A stretch of DNA of 64,000 nucleotides from Odobenus rosmarus divergens (GCF_000321225.1 NW_004450479.1:168728-232727); one strand, 5' to 3'. Numbered from the stretch's first letter, positions 11,901-26,900 are shown. Made by a program: numbers and translations. Notes: generated from the sequence alone by a model not told the origin.

Positions 11901-14900
11901 AGCACAGAGCCCCAGTGACCCTGAGATCAGGACCTGAGCTGAAACCAAGAGTCCATTGCTCAACCGACTGAGCCACCCAGGTACCGCTGTTCTTTTCCTA
12001 ATTCTTAAGGTGGCAACTGAGGTCATTGATTTGAGACTTTTCTTTTTTTCTAATATAGGCATTTCATGATATAAATTCCCCTCTTACTATCACTTTAGGA
12101 ACATTGTGATGTTCTTTTCATTTTCGTTCTGTTTCAAAACACCTAATTTTCTTTTGACTTATTTATGGATTATTTAGAAGTATGTTAGTTTCCAAATATT
12201 TGAGAGGCTCTTCAGATATTTTCTGTTACTGATTTCTAATGTAACTGTTCTGTAGTAAGAGAACATACTTTGTCTTGAACGTGTGGTCTATCTTAGCAAA
12301 TGTTCCGTGTGCACTTGAGAAGGTTGTGTAGCTCTTGGTGTTGGATGGAGTTTTCCATAAATGTGAATCAGGTCAAGCTGAGGACAGTCTTGTTTAAATC
12401 TGCCGTGTTGCTGATTTGGGGTCTACTTGTTCTGTCAGTTATTGAAAGGGGGCATTGAAATCTCTAACTCTGTACATTTGTCTATTCCTCTCTGTAGTTT
12501 TATCAGTTTGGGTTAACAATATTTTGAAACTCTGTTAACATTTAGGGTTGTTATGAAGAATTAACCCTTCATCCTTGTGAAATAACCCTCTTGATCTTGC
12601 TGATTTTCTTTGCTCCAAAATCTACATTGTTTGATATTAATTTAACTGCTCTGGCTTTATTTTGACTAGTGTTAACATAGTATATGTTTTCCATCTCTTT
12701 AAATTTTTAATCCATTTGTTGAAGGGCACCTCTTTTAAAGAGTAGCCCCTCCCTATAGATTCTTGTAGACAGCAAATCCAATCTGATAATCTTCACCTTT
12801 TAACTGGGTGTTTACATTAGTTACATTTAATATAACAGCTTTATTCATATGCCACACAATTCACCCATCAAAGTCTATAGTCTTATGGTTTTTAGTGTTT
12901 TCCCAGATCTGTGCAGCGCCCCCCCCCCCACCCCCCACAGTCACCCTCGGCCGCTGAGGTCCTCGCCGCCCTCCCCCTTTACCTCCCTCGGAACCCGCAG
13001 CCCCCCCCCCCCCACCCCCCACAGTCAGGTTTAGAACACTTTGATCACTTCACACAGGGACCTGGTGTTCTGTAGTCCTCACCCTTCGGACCCTGCTCCC
13101 ACCAGCCCTGCACCACACTAATTAAGTTTCGTGTATAGATTTGTCTGTTGAGGAGATTTCTGCATATATGTTTGTAAGGGATGTAGGTGTGTGGTTTTCC
13201 TTTCCTGTGATGTCTTTGGCTATGGTACAGTGATGCTGGCCTCACAGAATTGAGTTTAGTGTTTCCTCCTTTTCTATTTTTTTGGAAGAGTGGGAAGGAT
13301 TGGTGTTATTCTCTAAATGTTTGATAGAATTCATCAGTGAAGCCATCTGGTTGGAAGGGTTTTTGTTTGTTTTGTTTTTTGTTTTTCTTAAAGATTTTAT
13401 TTATTTGAGAGAGAGCATGACTAGTGGGGAGCGGTAGGCAGAGGGAGAAGCAGGCCTCTCATGGAGCAGGGAGCCCGACGCGGGACTCGATCCCAGGACC
13501 CTGGGATCATGAACTGAGCTGAAGGCAGACGCTTAACTGACTGAGCCACCCAGACGGCCCTTTTGTTGGAAGGTTTTGATTAATGATTCAATCTATTTAT
13601 CTGTTATAGGTCTGTTCAGATTTTGTATTTCTTCTTGAGTCAGATTTGGTAGTTTATATATTTCTACAAATGTTTTCCTTTTGTTTAACTGGTTGGCACA
13701 CAGTTTATAGTATTTTCTTAGAATCCTTTCAAGTTTCTGTTAGTCAGGTACCCACTTTCATTTTGGTTTTCAGTAATTTGAGTTCCCTCTCTTCTTGGGC
13801 TGGCTAAAGGTTTGCTGATTTTGTGGATCTTTTCAAAGGTTTCATTGATTTAACTCTTTTTTTTTTTTTTTACTTTCTATTTCATTTATTTCCCCTCTGA
13901 TCTTTATTATTTTCTTCCTTTGCTAGATGTGTGTTTAGTTTGCTCTTCTTTCTAGCTTCTTAACATGTAAAATTAGGTTAGTGATTTGAGATCTCTTTTA
14001 CGTAGGCATTCATAGCTAAAAATTTCTCTCTGAGCACTGCTTTTGTTGCATCCCATAAGTTTTGGTGTGTTGTGCTTTCATTTTCACTTATCTCTAGGGA
14101 TGTATCTCTAAGACCATCTAAGCATATTCTAGGAATACGTCTAAGGATATTCCACTGTTGCATAGAGTGTCTGTATGTGTCTGTTAGGTCTGCTGGTTTA
14201 TGATGTTGTTCAGTCTTTATTACCTTACTGCTCTTCTGTCTAGATGGTCCATCCATTATTGAAAGTGGGGTGTTGAAGTCTTCAACTATTATAGTAAAAC
14301 TGTCTTTTTTTTTTTTTAAGACTTCATCTGGGGCGCCTGGGTGGCTCAGTTGTTGAGCTTCTGTCTTCAGCTCAGGTCACGATCCCAGGGTCCTGGGATC
14401 GAGCCCTGCATCGGGCTCCCTGCTCAGCGGGAAGCCTGCTTCTCCCTCTCCCACTCCCCCTGCTTGTGCTCTCTCTCTCGCTCAAATAAACAAAAAAAAA
14501 AAAATCTTAAAAAAAAAAATTCATCCATTTGAGAAAGAGAGATAGTGAGAAAGAGCACGGGGCCGGGGGGCGGGCAGGGAGAAGGAGAAGCAGGCTCCCC
14601 ACTGAGCAGGGAGCCCGATGCAGGGCTCCGTCCCAGGACCCTGGGATCGTGACCTGAGCTGAAGGCAGACGCTTAACTGACTGAGCCACCCAGGCGCCCC
14701 CAAACTGTCTCTTTCTCTCTTTCATTCTGCCAGTTTTTGTTTCACTTATTTTGGGGCTCTCTTGTTAGATGTGTATAGTTTTATAATTGTTATGTCTTCT
14801 TGATTGACCCTTTGATCAATATAGAACGTCCTTTGTTTCTAGTAACAATTTTTGACTTAGGGTTTATTTTGGCTGGTATCAGAATAACCAAGCACTTCAG

Positions 14901-17900
14901 TACTCTTTGGGTTACTAGTTGAATGGAATCTATTTTTCCACCCTTTCACTTTTAACTCCTCTCTGCCTTTGGATCTAAAGTGAATGTCTTATAGACAGTA
15001 TTTAAATGGATCATGTATTTTTAAAATCCATTCTCCCAATCTTTGCCTTTTAATTGGAGTATTTAATCCATTTGCATTTAGTAATTAGTGACAAAGAAGG
15101 CCTTTTACCATCTTGTTTTTTTGTTCCATAGCCCTCCATTAGTGCTCTCTTTTATGCTTAATTGATTATTTCTAGTGTGCCATTTTGATTCTCTTCTCGT
15201 TTCCTGTTGCATGTATTTGTAGGTTATTTTCTTAGTGCTGACTGTGGAGATTACAATTAATATATTAAATTTATAACAACCTAGTTTGAATTAACACCAA
15301 TTTAGTTTCAATAGTGTATAGAGCTCTGCCCCACACAGTTCTGTACCTCCCACTTTATGTTGTTATCACAGTTTACATTGATACCATGCGCCCACTGACA
15401 TAGATTTATAATCATTGCTCAGTGTATTTGTCTTTTAAGTCAGAGAGGAAAAAAATTCAAAGTAAAAATAGAACAATACTGGCTTTTATATTTATCCATG
15501 TAGTAAACTTTATTAGCATCTTTGACTCCTTTGTGTGGTTTCAGGTTCTTGTCCAGTGCACCTTGGTTACAGCCTGAAGGACTCCTGTTAGCATTTCTTG
15601 TAAGGGCAGGCCTGCTAGTGAAGAGCTCCCTCAGCACTTGTTTATCTAGGAATGTCTTAATTTCTCCTTCATTTTTGAAGGATTATTTTGCCAGATCAAG
15701 AATTTCTGTTTGTTATAGACCTAATCATACATACATATTTTTTTATACAATTGCTTTTTAAATCAGTTAAAAGAGGGAAGAAGAAATATGTATTTATATT
15801 GTCTTTTATAAAATAATTACTTTTGTTGTTTTTTGCTTTTGTTTTCGTTTTTTTGTAATGGATTTGAAGTACTCCCTGGAATTTCTTGGGGTCAATCTTT
15901 TTAGCCTAAAGAACTTCCTTTAGTATTTTTTGTAAGGCAGAGCTACTAGCTAGAAATTCTCTCTGTTTTTGTTTATCTGGGAATGTCTTAATTTCTCCTT
16001 ATTTTTGAAAAGTAGCTTTTCTGGATATAGGATTCTTGGTTAACAGTTTTTCTCTTTGAGTGCTTTGGATATGTTACCCCACTGCCCTTTGGCCATGACT
16101 GCACTGAGAAGCCAGTTCAGCCACATTTCCCATTCCCTCTACCAGCTGCCTCTCACCAGAGCTCGAGAGGGCCCTTGCACATAGACTTCTCCACACCCTA
16201 TTGCAAAGGGCGTGGGGAAGGAACCCCCTTCCCCACAAGCCAGGGCAAGGGCCTTGGGGGGGGTCCCAGTATTCTTGGTGATACCACACCCAAGGTAGAT
16301 AATGTCTCTGTGCCAGGGTAGGGGCTGGGTAGAAGAAGGGAGACCTACTTTTGAATCTCATGTGCCTGGGCCTCAGCCTCAGCACCAGGTGCCTGCAGTC
16401 AGGATGAAAAGTGCTGATGTCCTGTGGCTCCCAGGAGAGTTTGGGTACCCCAGCCTCCAGCTGGCGGGAGGGGGAGGGGAACCCTGTGTGCCCGTGTGGG
16501 AAGGGGATTCCTCCTTGGGGAGGAATGGAGCAGGTCTTGGTTCAAGTACCACAGACTCTCACTGTTCTTACTGAATTTTAGTCATTTTCCTCAGCAAATA
16601 TTTCTTCAATTGCTGTATATCCTTGGGGCCATTTCCAGAGATGGTAAGTGGTGGCTTTTTTTTTTTAATGATGCCCACCAGTTTCTATTTAGGCAGTTCA
16701 GGCAATCTGTGGGGCTCTGCGTACTGTCATTCTGGAAGCCTAACTCCAATCAAAATTCTTGATGGTTCTATTTCATCTCCTATTGGCTTAGTAGCTAGAA
16801 TTCTCTGTTTTGCTATTTTAGTGATTGATTTGGGGTTATAGTGTACATCTTCAGCTCATTACTGAGTTCAACCTTTAAAATGTCCACCTGTATCTTTGCG
16901 TGTAGTGTAAGGATCTCACAACAGTATCCGGGCATTTCTCCCCTCTGCTCTTTATGCTACTGTTGTCCTACACTTTCCTTTGCCTGTATTGTAAACCCCA
17001 CGGGACATCAGTGTTAACTTTAAAGAGACGTACGCAGTAAGAAAGAGAATCACATGTTCACCCATAGAGTTACTATTTCCAGCTCTTCCCTTCTTTGTCT
17101 AGATCCATATTTCCCTTTGCTGTCATTTTCCTTCTGCCTGAAGGACTTTGCACATTTCTTGTGGTAGCGATGAGTTCCTTCACCATTTGCATGTCTGCAT
17201 CTGGCACAGTTGCATGTGGGCTGGTGGACCCTGTGATGAAGAAGCGTCATCACAAGATGCACGGCCTTTCCTTCAGTCCCTGTCTGCTGCCCCCAGCTCC
17301 CCTCCCGGACAGGTGAGCTTGCCCTCAGGTAACCTTCTTGCACAGCTTCTGCCCCTCTGCTCTCTCTGGCTTCCCTTGCTCCCTGCTTTCCGCCTTTCCA
17401 TCTTCCTTTGTTCCATGCAGTTCCTTCCCCTTTTCAGAGTGGGTGGGGAGAAGGGGGAGGGCTGAGACAGCTGGTCTTCTACATTTGTGGGAACAGCCCC
17501 TCCCCACCCTGATGGTACCTCTTCAACCTGATGTTCTTTTGCTTCGGGTAATGGAGGGAGGGATGGGTAGTCAGCTCACCTGAACAGTGGTGGCTAGAGA
17601 AAAGAACAGGACCCCACAGTTTTTCCCAAGTCAGCCCCTGGACTGTGGTGTTCGGGTTCCCTCCCATGCCAGGTACAGCCTCCTGTCTCCTGTAGAGGTT
17701 CCTGTAGTTTTAAGTCAGGTGTTCAGAGCCTTACGATTTTCTTCTGTTTCGAAGGCACTTCTAATACTGGGATTAGGTAGGTGGAGTGGGGTGGACTACT
17801 GGTTTGTTCTTGCACTATCTTATCCAACTCAGTTTCTTACCTTATCTCTGATTTGTATTAAGTGTTCTAATTCTGATTAAGTGTTAATGTTTTGTTTCTT

Positions 17901-20900
17901 TTTTCTAATTTATACTTTACTTCTCATATTTTTTATTGGGATGAGAAGTCTAGAAGAACAATGTGGAATCCTATTACTGAATCCTTATATTGTTCCTGAT
18001 GTAGACGGAATGTTCCTAGTGTTTCAGTGTTAAGCATGATATTTACTATTGCTTCCTAACAGATGCCTTTTTTGAGTTAACTTGTGATTCCTAACTTAGC
18101 CTTCAGAAGATGAGGGATCAGTATAGAATTTTATTAAATGTCTCTTAGGTATCTGTTAAGGTGATTGCTTATTTGTTTCCCCTGACATATTTATCATAGT
18201 AAGTTATTTTAGTATTTTTCTTAATAATGAACAGTGCTAGAACTATCAGCAATGACATGGTAGTATTTTTGTACAATTCAGTTTCCTTCAGGATTTTTGT
18301 ATCTATGGACATATGGAAAATTGATCTGTAGCTGTTTGGTGCTTGTTTAGTGTCTGGCTTAGGGATAAGAGCAGAACGCCCTGGGCTTTGCTAATAAAGC
18401 ATTTTTGTATATTGTGGCTCACCAGTCTTTGTCTCAGCCTCCCATGTAAACTGGCCCCGCAGCCTGTGTAGAGACAGAAAAAAAGCATTTACTCATTCTC
18501 ACAAATGTCTGCTTTGAGTAATAACAATTTTTTTGAATACCAGCGTGTGATAAAAACAAGTTCAGGCATACAGATGGTCTACAGTGAAACACAGAAGCCT
18601 CACACCCTAGAAGCAACCAGTGTTTTTTGGTTCTTAGTTGATCTAATTCACCTAGTGTCAGTCAGTACTCACTGAACGAGGAAATGTTAAGCCACTGAAG
18701 TGTTCTGCACTGCACTTCTCGTTTCCCTTGCAGGGATTTTGTTTGTTATAATATGGTCACATTGTCAGGGTGCATCATCTCCACACTCTGTTCTATAACT
18801 TGTTTTATGTGCTTTACTGTTAAGTTGATTCTGACAGGTGCTGTTCACCGCAGACCAGACCGTGTGGTGGGTTAGACTCAGAACTGAGACCCTCTGCTGT
18901 TGGCCCTGGGCTGTGCCTGGGGGGCTCCCAAGTGTCAGGATCTGGGGGGCCTTTAAAGACCTTCTGCCTTATTCTCTTTTACTTTCTATACACCTGCTGT
19001 TGTTTGGGTTTTTCCCCCTTCTCTTTTTCTTTTATTTAGTTTTCATTTTACATGTTCCTTTTTTGTGTTGCTGGAGTACTCCTTGAAGTACATTTTCCGT
19101 ATCTGGCATGTAGATGGTAAAATATTTGGAGTTTTTACTTGTCTGAAAATGTCTTCATTTTGTACTTAGGCTCAATGGACAGTTTGGCTAGGTATAGAAT
19201 TCTAGGTTCCAAAATCATTTCCCTTAGAATTTTGAAGGATTGCCTCATTATCTTTTGGTGTCCTCTGGTTTTGTTAAGAAATCTTACGTCAGTCTGACTC
19301 CTTAAAGTTTTCTTTTCTGAAAGTGTTTAAGATTTTTCTCTTTATGTTTTGAGTTTTGAAATTTTGTAATGCTGGGTTGAGGTGTAGTTGCTTTTCATGC
19401 ACCCTCTGTTTTTATACTGAATGATTAGCTTTGCATTTTGAACTTTAATTGTAATATATTGGGTTTCCTTTAGCTTCACTTTAAAGTTTTTGTATAAGAC
19501 TTGAAATTAATATGCCCGCATACACTGCTGGGTTGAAGGAGGAGGTAGGCCAGATGATGAGGCTGGAACTTGTGGACAGGCCCCTGCAGGTTGTAGGAGT
19601 TTGTCCTTTAAATAGTGGGCCTCAGCTTTGGTTGCATGTTAGAGGTGCCTGCAAAGGTTTGGGAGCCTTGATGCCTAAGCCTGAGTCCCACCCTAAGATA
19701 TTCCTGAGCCATCGGTTTGGGTGCCGCCTCTGCACTGGGACTTTGGACACTTCCTAAGAGATGCTGGGTGCATCCACAATTGAGGACCACTGCTTCAAAA
19801 TAACCTCGAGAGTGGTGTGGCGTCAGCCCCACTCCCTCATGGGCTTGGTCCTCAGGGAATCTTGTAGCTCTCGTGATATTTCAGGGGTGGGCAGGGTGGA
19901 GGTTTGGGATCCCTCTGGGTCCCCTGCTCTAGAGCCAGGGCTGTGCTGGCTCTGCTCCATGTCCTGTTCAGACTGGCGTGTGACTGTCCTGTCGGTGGGC
20001 AGGTAGGGGTCAGGGTGGGGGTAGGGTTATGCTTCAGCAAGGCTCTCCAGAGAGGCGTGAGCAGGAGAGACGGCCACTCTTCCCAGACACTTCTTGCCCT
20101 CAAAGCCCTTTCATCCTGTTCCCTCTCTCTGCTCTTTTCTGCCAGTTTTGGTGGTCAGGTGGTTCACTTCCGATTCTCAACAGCGTTCCCCCAGCATGAC
20201 CTCACAGAGCTTGCGCCTGACCCTGGAGGACTTGCTGGTCTACTCAGAGTTCGCAGAGGACATCTGAGCCCAGGCTGTCTCCTCCTGAGTTCCTGGGGGC
20301 CCGCCCTCGGACAGGGCTAACCTTTCGCAACACTGGCTCTCCACAAAGCAGTGTGCTGCTCCATGGGGGCGGCTCGATACCCGTCCTCCCGGTACCCTGC
20401 CGTCACTTTCGGCAGCTTCCTGCCAACACTGAGGTCTGTGTTCCTGGGCCAAGGAGAGGGAGGGTGTTGGTGGGCCTGAGTTAAGTAGTTGAGTTCACGG
20501 ACTGAAACAGAAACAGAGTGCCCCGACCCCACACCACATCCCTCATAAATAGCACCCCATATCCTACTTAGGAGAGCAGGAAAGTGTAGACATATTTTAG
20601 AAAAAAATTTAAAACCAGTAATAGTTGTTAAAATTGGTCATTCTAAAAGAAAGTTTTTTTCTAAGTTTATATTGAAAGACCACACTCTTTGGCATTGCCT
20701 CTTGGGGGCCCTGCCGCCAGAGGACTGGGGCAGAGGACTGGGGGGCAGGCAGCCAGGCTGCGGCGGGCCCCACCCTCCACCTCTCTGTGCCTTGGTTTCC
20801 CTTTCGGGCAGCGGGTGCCCGTGCCCATTGCTGAGAAGGCATAAGTGCTAGAGCCACTCAGTCGCTGCCCCATTCTTGGCATCCTGATCTTCACCGTTAA

Positions 20901-23900
20901 CTCATGCATCTGGAAGACAATCCGTTTTTTCCCAAATTATTTCTTGTTTTCATTGTTTGAAATAGAAAACTTGAAAGAAATCAGTTATTGTAGAACATCT
21001 ATTTCAGCTTGCTTCTGAGATATGTGTAAACAAATTGTGGTTTCTGAAACTAGTTTGAATGTCTTTTTAAAATATTCTTTAATTAAGATGGTTTGCATCT
21101 TCCGTAGTTGATAAAGGAAGTCGAGGGCATTTTGGTGATGGTGTGTCTTTACTTGTCTAATCTCCATTTTATTTTATTATTTTTAAAGATTTTATTTACT
21201 TATTTGACAGAGAGAGAGAGACAGCGAGAGAGGGAACACAAGCAGGGGGAGTGGGAGAGGGAGAAGCAGGCTTCCCGCCGAGCAGGGAGCCCGATGCGGG
21301 GCTTGATCCCAGGATCCTGAGATCATGACCTGAGCTGAAGGCAGCCGCATAACGACTGAGCCACCCAGGCGCCCCTAATCTCCATTTTAAACACATTTTG
21401 TTTTTTATAAAATACTTTTTATAGATTAGATATAACTTGAGTCATATCACATTTGTATGTGTTTTGTCAGTAACAAAATTAGTTGTCATAGTGTGAAGAA
21501 ATGAAGCGGTTGTGCTGTCACTTTGAAGGGGGCAAGGTGAATTCAGAGGGGCCCTGCATTCCAATTATGGAACGGAGTTAATTTGATGACATCCGAAAGA
21601 GCATATTTTCCTACAAAGATATTTTCTGAAATAGAGAAAGTTATGTCGACTATTGGATAACATAAATCCAGTGTTTCCTTTTCCAGGAGTGCTGAGTTAT
21701 TTAAATTGGATTAAGATTCATTTCTTATTATTTCATATCATAACAGAGCAAAACATTTCTTAAAAATGCGGTCACTTGCTAAAATGAAAACACAACACAA
21801 TTCTGTCCTCTCTCTCCAAAGAGTGAGGATGGCTGCGTTTTTCCTGCTGTGACCATGACAACCGGCTCCGTCACAAAGGGACAGCCTCCCCGGACATCAG
21901 GCCCTGGCACAAACATTTGACTTTCTTCAAGGCAGTAATATTAAAGCAAATTCCTTGTCTTTGCCAAACATAGGACTCATTGTGAGGAACTTCCAGCTTC
22001 CTTAGTGAGACATGTTTTCCTTCGTTATCCAAATTCTGGTTCGATTTTTTCGCCTTCTGAAACCTGACTCTACTAAGCAGCTTTTTAAACAGAACTCCTG
22101 GTAATTTAAATGTGATTGTGGACCGTCTCTTCCCGTTTGTGTCGTCCTCATGCAGCGCTTTGGTTTTGATCCCAGGAGGCCTTTCCTGGGCCTGCCGTGC
22201 CTGGCAGCGGTGACAGAGCTTTAGCCACAGCTGTGTCCGTGCAGCCACGAAACCATCCCCGGGCCCTTGCCTTGCCGCGCTTCCTTCTCTGCCTGTTACA
22301 CCGGTGGTTCTTGGAGACCTGGGACCACTCTGCTAACTGATTTGGGTTGGCTGAACTCTAGGATTAATGCTAGATAGAGACTGAGCTGCCGCCTTGTGTG
22401 AAAACAGCCTGCACAAGGGCACTGCCCTGGGCCACAGCCTGGGTGACCTGAGCAAGGCCTTGTCCCTGCTTCTCTGGCCCAGCAGGACTGGCACTGGGGC
22501 TGCAGTTTGCTCAGAGCCGCTGACTGGAGCGGCTGCCTTCTCTCCCTGCCTCAGAGACTCTGTCCATGGCGTGGAAAACCAGGGAGTGCCCCGGTGTGGC
22601 CTGAGGCAACGTATTACTGTGTCCCTGGCACCAACGAGATGTTCTTCAGTCTGCCTGAGCTGGAGTACTAGAGGGATTTACTGTTTTATGTCTGCGCACA
22701 TCTGTTTCAGTTTCTGTGACTTTACTCCGTGGCCCCAAGTCCGTAACTGGCTGGTTAACTCGATTCAGGTGTTGATTTTCTAGGGAGGCGTACCTTGTGC
22801 CCCTTGAGGTCCCTTCGGCCCCTCCAAATACCTCCTGTAACCTGCCCCGGGCCTCAGCACCTGGACTCAGCTGCCTCAGTGCTGAGTTCTGTGGCCACTC
22901 CTTACTCAGAAAGCTTACTGGGCCAGGCCTGCCCTCCTGCCTGCCTCCATGGCCTGCTGTTCCCCACACCGCCGGGCACACTCTGGCGTCTGCTCTTTAT
23001 GAAACCCTAGCGGCCCCGGGCCCCCTCTTGCCCCTTGTCTTCGTAAGCCTCCTGATACTTCTCCAGCACTGTTCATTCAGTGCAGCCGGAGGTCATCATT
23101 TAACTTTTCCCAACTCAGTTGCAATCTCTTTGAAGGCAAAGTGTTTCTAAAACATTTATTAAAATATAACATCCATACAGAAAAGTGCACTTATCATAAA
23201 TGCCAGTTCAGTTAATTTTCTCAAACTGAGCACGCCATGTAACCAGCGCCCCGATGAAGAGCCGACATCACCAGCCCTCAGAGGCCCCCTGCGTCCCTTC
23301 TGGTCCCTGCCCACTTCCCAAGGCAACCCCCTGATTCCAGATGAATTTGCTGCCCTTGAACACCATGTGGACATCACGCACATGTGCATGCAAACCAGGG
23401 TTGTTCATTCTCATCACAGTATTTTTCTCAGCTTTTCCGTTTTACGTTGGGGACTATCACATCTTGGTGAACGTGTGGGGGTGTTTGTGGGGTCTGCACC
23501 TAGCAGGGAGCTGCTGGGTCATAGGGTATGTGCATGTCCAGACGTGACGAACACTGGCAGTGACTGTAATTACCACTGAGGGATGCATTCAGATAACCGC
23601 TCATGGTGTCCAGCTCAGTGAGCTTTTAGCAGCCGATCACACACGCGTTACCCCCTCCCCAGGTAACCATATCTTGACTTTTATCGCATTGCCGACGGCA
23701 TTTACTCAAGCACTTCCATTCAGGGACATTTTGATTTTTTCTTTTTTAATATTCTCCCCGGCTTAGCTTAGTGTTACACTCAGTAAATGGTTGCTGAATC
23801 TGTTTTCCTCCAGTGAGCAATCCCTCCTTAATATGCTGGTCCCATGTGGCCTCTTTGCGTCTCAGCCCCTAAAGATGGAGCGCTGTTTTCCATTTGCTTC

Positions 23901-26900
23901 CCTTTCACTCTGTCTAGGGCTGACCTGGTTTTTTTTTTACCTGGTAGTGTACAATGTTGTTAGCTCCCTTGTAGTACCATTACCCTAAGTTCTAGGAAAG
24001 AGAAGACCACTGAAAATTGAATTACAAAAGAACTTTTATCTTTCTTTTTTCAAACAGTTGGATATTCTAAAAATCAAGCAATAGCACAAAGCTCAGGATC
24101 TTACCTTTGCTTTTTGGATTCGGTAAGTAACTGTTTTATTTAAAGTGTGTGTATATGTAGTGGTTGAATAATTAAATGACCTGACATTTTAGTGTGGTTC
24201 TTGAAAATCATTATTCTAATATATAATGATCAGACTTAAAAGTTAAGGTTCATGGGCTCTTGCTGTTAAATTGCCGTAGCACTGAATGAGTTAATTTTTA
24301 ATAAATAGGATTATATAAAAATGCAGAATTGCACAAAAGAATCGCATAAACTGGGAAGATGTGGACACTTAGCTGATGAACAGCCATAGATAAGACGTAA
24401 TGCACACAGTGATAAGAAAGCGCAGAGAAGGGCCGGTGGTGGGTCTGTCGGGAAGGACAGAGGATAGCGGACTGCAGGTGGGCTTTAACATACCTTTAGG
24501 TCACTTGTGACCAAGGAAACAAAAGTTACATTAGTGAGATACGAGTTTTTAAAAACCACGTTAACAGGGTTTTCTGAAGTGCAGATAGTTCATATTTGGA
24601 AAGTGTGAATTGGGGGTGCTCGGCAGCAAAGTTAGGCACTTTGTTATCAAGAACTTAAAAAATGCTCATGCCCTCGACTCTAGACTTCATTTGTAGGGAT
24701 CTCAGAAATTCTGAAAACGATTTATGTGTGGTCGGTATATGGGAATTACTACAATGTCTGTAAAGCATCTTCAGTCACATGACGAAGGATTATGACAGGT
24801 GACCAGAAGCATAATAGCGTGTGTTCACCCGTGGATTTTCTTGTTACTTTATTTTTTTTTTTAAGATTATTATTTATTTATTGAGAGAGAGAGAGAGAGA
24901 GAGGGCACAAGCAGGGGGAGGGGCAGGCAGAGGGAGAAGCAGGCTTCCCGCTGAGCTGGGAGCCCGATGCGGGGCTCGATCCCAGGACCCCGAGATCATG
25001 ACCTGAGCCAAAGGCAGACACCCAACGACTAAGCCCCCCAGGCGTGCCTTATTACTGACTTTAAAACACGCTTTAAGAATGTCTGTCTGTATGTGGTCTC
25101 CCTTCGGGCTCCTCTGGGTCTGGGGATGCAGGGCACCCACGTTTTCTGGGTATTCCTTGGGTAGCTGCTTTGGTGTTCGTGAGGTCGGCGGTGGCTCAGA
25201 GTTTCTGCTTGTGCTGAATTCACCTACGAACTGTGTCGTCTCGTATTGGCTTAGCCTTTTCCTTGATTACCAGGACCTTCTGTACAAGGTCTGGGTCCAC
25301 AGGGAGGTTTGGGGAGATTGTGTGCCTATGCGAGCAAGCAGCAAAAAAGTGCCTCTCAGATGGCCCTGCTCTTGGAGACAAACCCTGGGGCTGCAGTGCC
25401 TGTCCTGCTGCTTCGGCGTCTCCGGTCTCTTTTTCTGCCTTTTTCTTAGATAAAACTTCCTCTCGTTCCCTCATCTCCTTGCAGACCTGGCTCCGGGGCC
25501 TGTTTTCACTCTTAGAGGGTCCATCCAACAGTTTCCTAAACAAAGACAGTTTTTCCACCAAAGACAGCTACACCCACCACATAGCAAAGTGTGCTTCTTC
25601 GGCCTTTGGGTGCAGGGAGGTGGCGATTTTCTGTTGCTCCGTTAGGACTGCTCTTTCTGAAATACTTAGGAAGCTCCCGCTGGCAGGACTATAGGAGAAG
25701 GAGAGAGGAGGGCTGAAGACACCCTCTCCTCTCCAGTATCCTCCGAGGCTTTCTCTGTGTTCGCTGGAGAGCAAGAAAGAAAATGAAGGAAGGCCAAGTT
25801 GGACCGGGTGGAGCCCGGTTTAGAACGGCGAGAACCGCGGACCAGGGAGGCTCCTGATAAAGCTGCCGATGGACGTCAGCACAGTCACCACTGGGCTGGC
25901 AGAGGGCAGGGAGGACGACCAGGTCCTGCAGTGGTGGGCAGGGAGAGAAGGGGCAGGTTGGACGCCTGGCCTGGTCAGTCCCGGAAACTGTGGGGAGGGA
26001 GGTGGGGGGGGAGCGGTCAGAGTCACAAGGGCCAGGAGAGGAAGGCGGCCAGATTGCGCATCACCATGTCTCCGTCCTGGGCGTGGGCATCAGAGAAGGA
26101 TGGTGTTGCCGAAGTCTGACCAAGGAAGACTGGCCCCCACTCTAGAAATGTGAATTGTTCTTGGGGTTTAGGTGAAATAAATCAGTGAGGTAAATTTTGG
26201 CGAGCTTTGCCCTGGGATTGGCACAACCGTCTTGCTGCACTAACCAGGGCAAGGGTGGCACAGTCCATCGCCTTCCCGGTGGCTGACGGACGCATCCGCC
26301 TGCGAAGGAGCTGGGGGCATGAACGGGCAGGTGTGTCTGGTTCATTTAGGACCTGGTCATTCCCGGCCATGGGGTGGGGTAAGATAAGCAAACAAAAAAG
26401 TCTGGCTTTTGAAGAAGGTAGCCTTTAATATGTGCATCGTGACAGGGACTTGAATTCCTGGGCCCTTGAGGTGAGCAGATGCCGTGTCTGTGGAAAGGAG
26501 AGCTTAGAACTGGGCTTCATCCGGGGGCGCTGCTTTTCTGAGAGCGTCCCTTCCGAGGGTACCCCCAGCACTTGCCACCACAGCAGAGAACCTCTGCCTG
26601 GCCCGCTTCCCTTGGGCCCCTGGCAGCATGGTCTCTGCATCAGGAGCCAATTAGCCACCACGGAGCAGTGTGTCCTGAGTGGCCATAGCACCTGGCAGGG
26701 GCTGCAGGCCCAAGGGTTCACGAGGGGACCGCCCAGGAGGGAGACTGGCGCGCACCCGCACGGGGACGCCCAAGGGGACTGCCAGGAGGATGCCCCATCT
26801 TCCCGGAGGTGGGTTGGCGTCCTCAGTGAAGGACAGACAGGTCGCGCACCTGTGCTGCCCTCGGGTGTGGGGCCGCGCCCTTGTCTGACCGCTGCCTGGA

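Larger units (their letters stand above)
13190..15760 (-). mobile_element. Antisense LINE-1 fragment with SINE insertions
   Basis: The minus strand around 13978-14256 encodes a degenerate match to the L1 ORF2 linker ([21 protein letters not shown]). Flanking DNA such as 'tggcctcacagaattgagtt' and 'gggatgtatctctaag' is antisense ORF2. It is an old copy with many stops. Three SINEs lie within it. Confidence 0.85.
10572..24057 (+). other. B3GNTL1 intron 3 (13,486 bp)
   Basis: The donor is gttagt and the acceptor is 'ttcaaacag'. From about 11580 to 19500 it is largely antisense LINE-1 or half-LINE remains carrying several SINEs. 10790-11370 is unique and GC-rich in part. 16090-16560, 19800-21170 and 21390-23150 hold nothing I can name. 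A minus-strand open frame of 125 codons at 21871-22248 has no recognisable homology, and I do not call it a gene. Confidence 0.85.
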
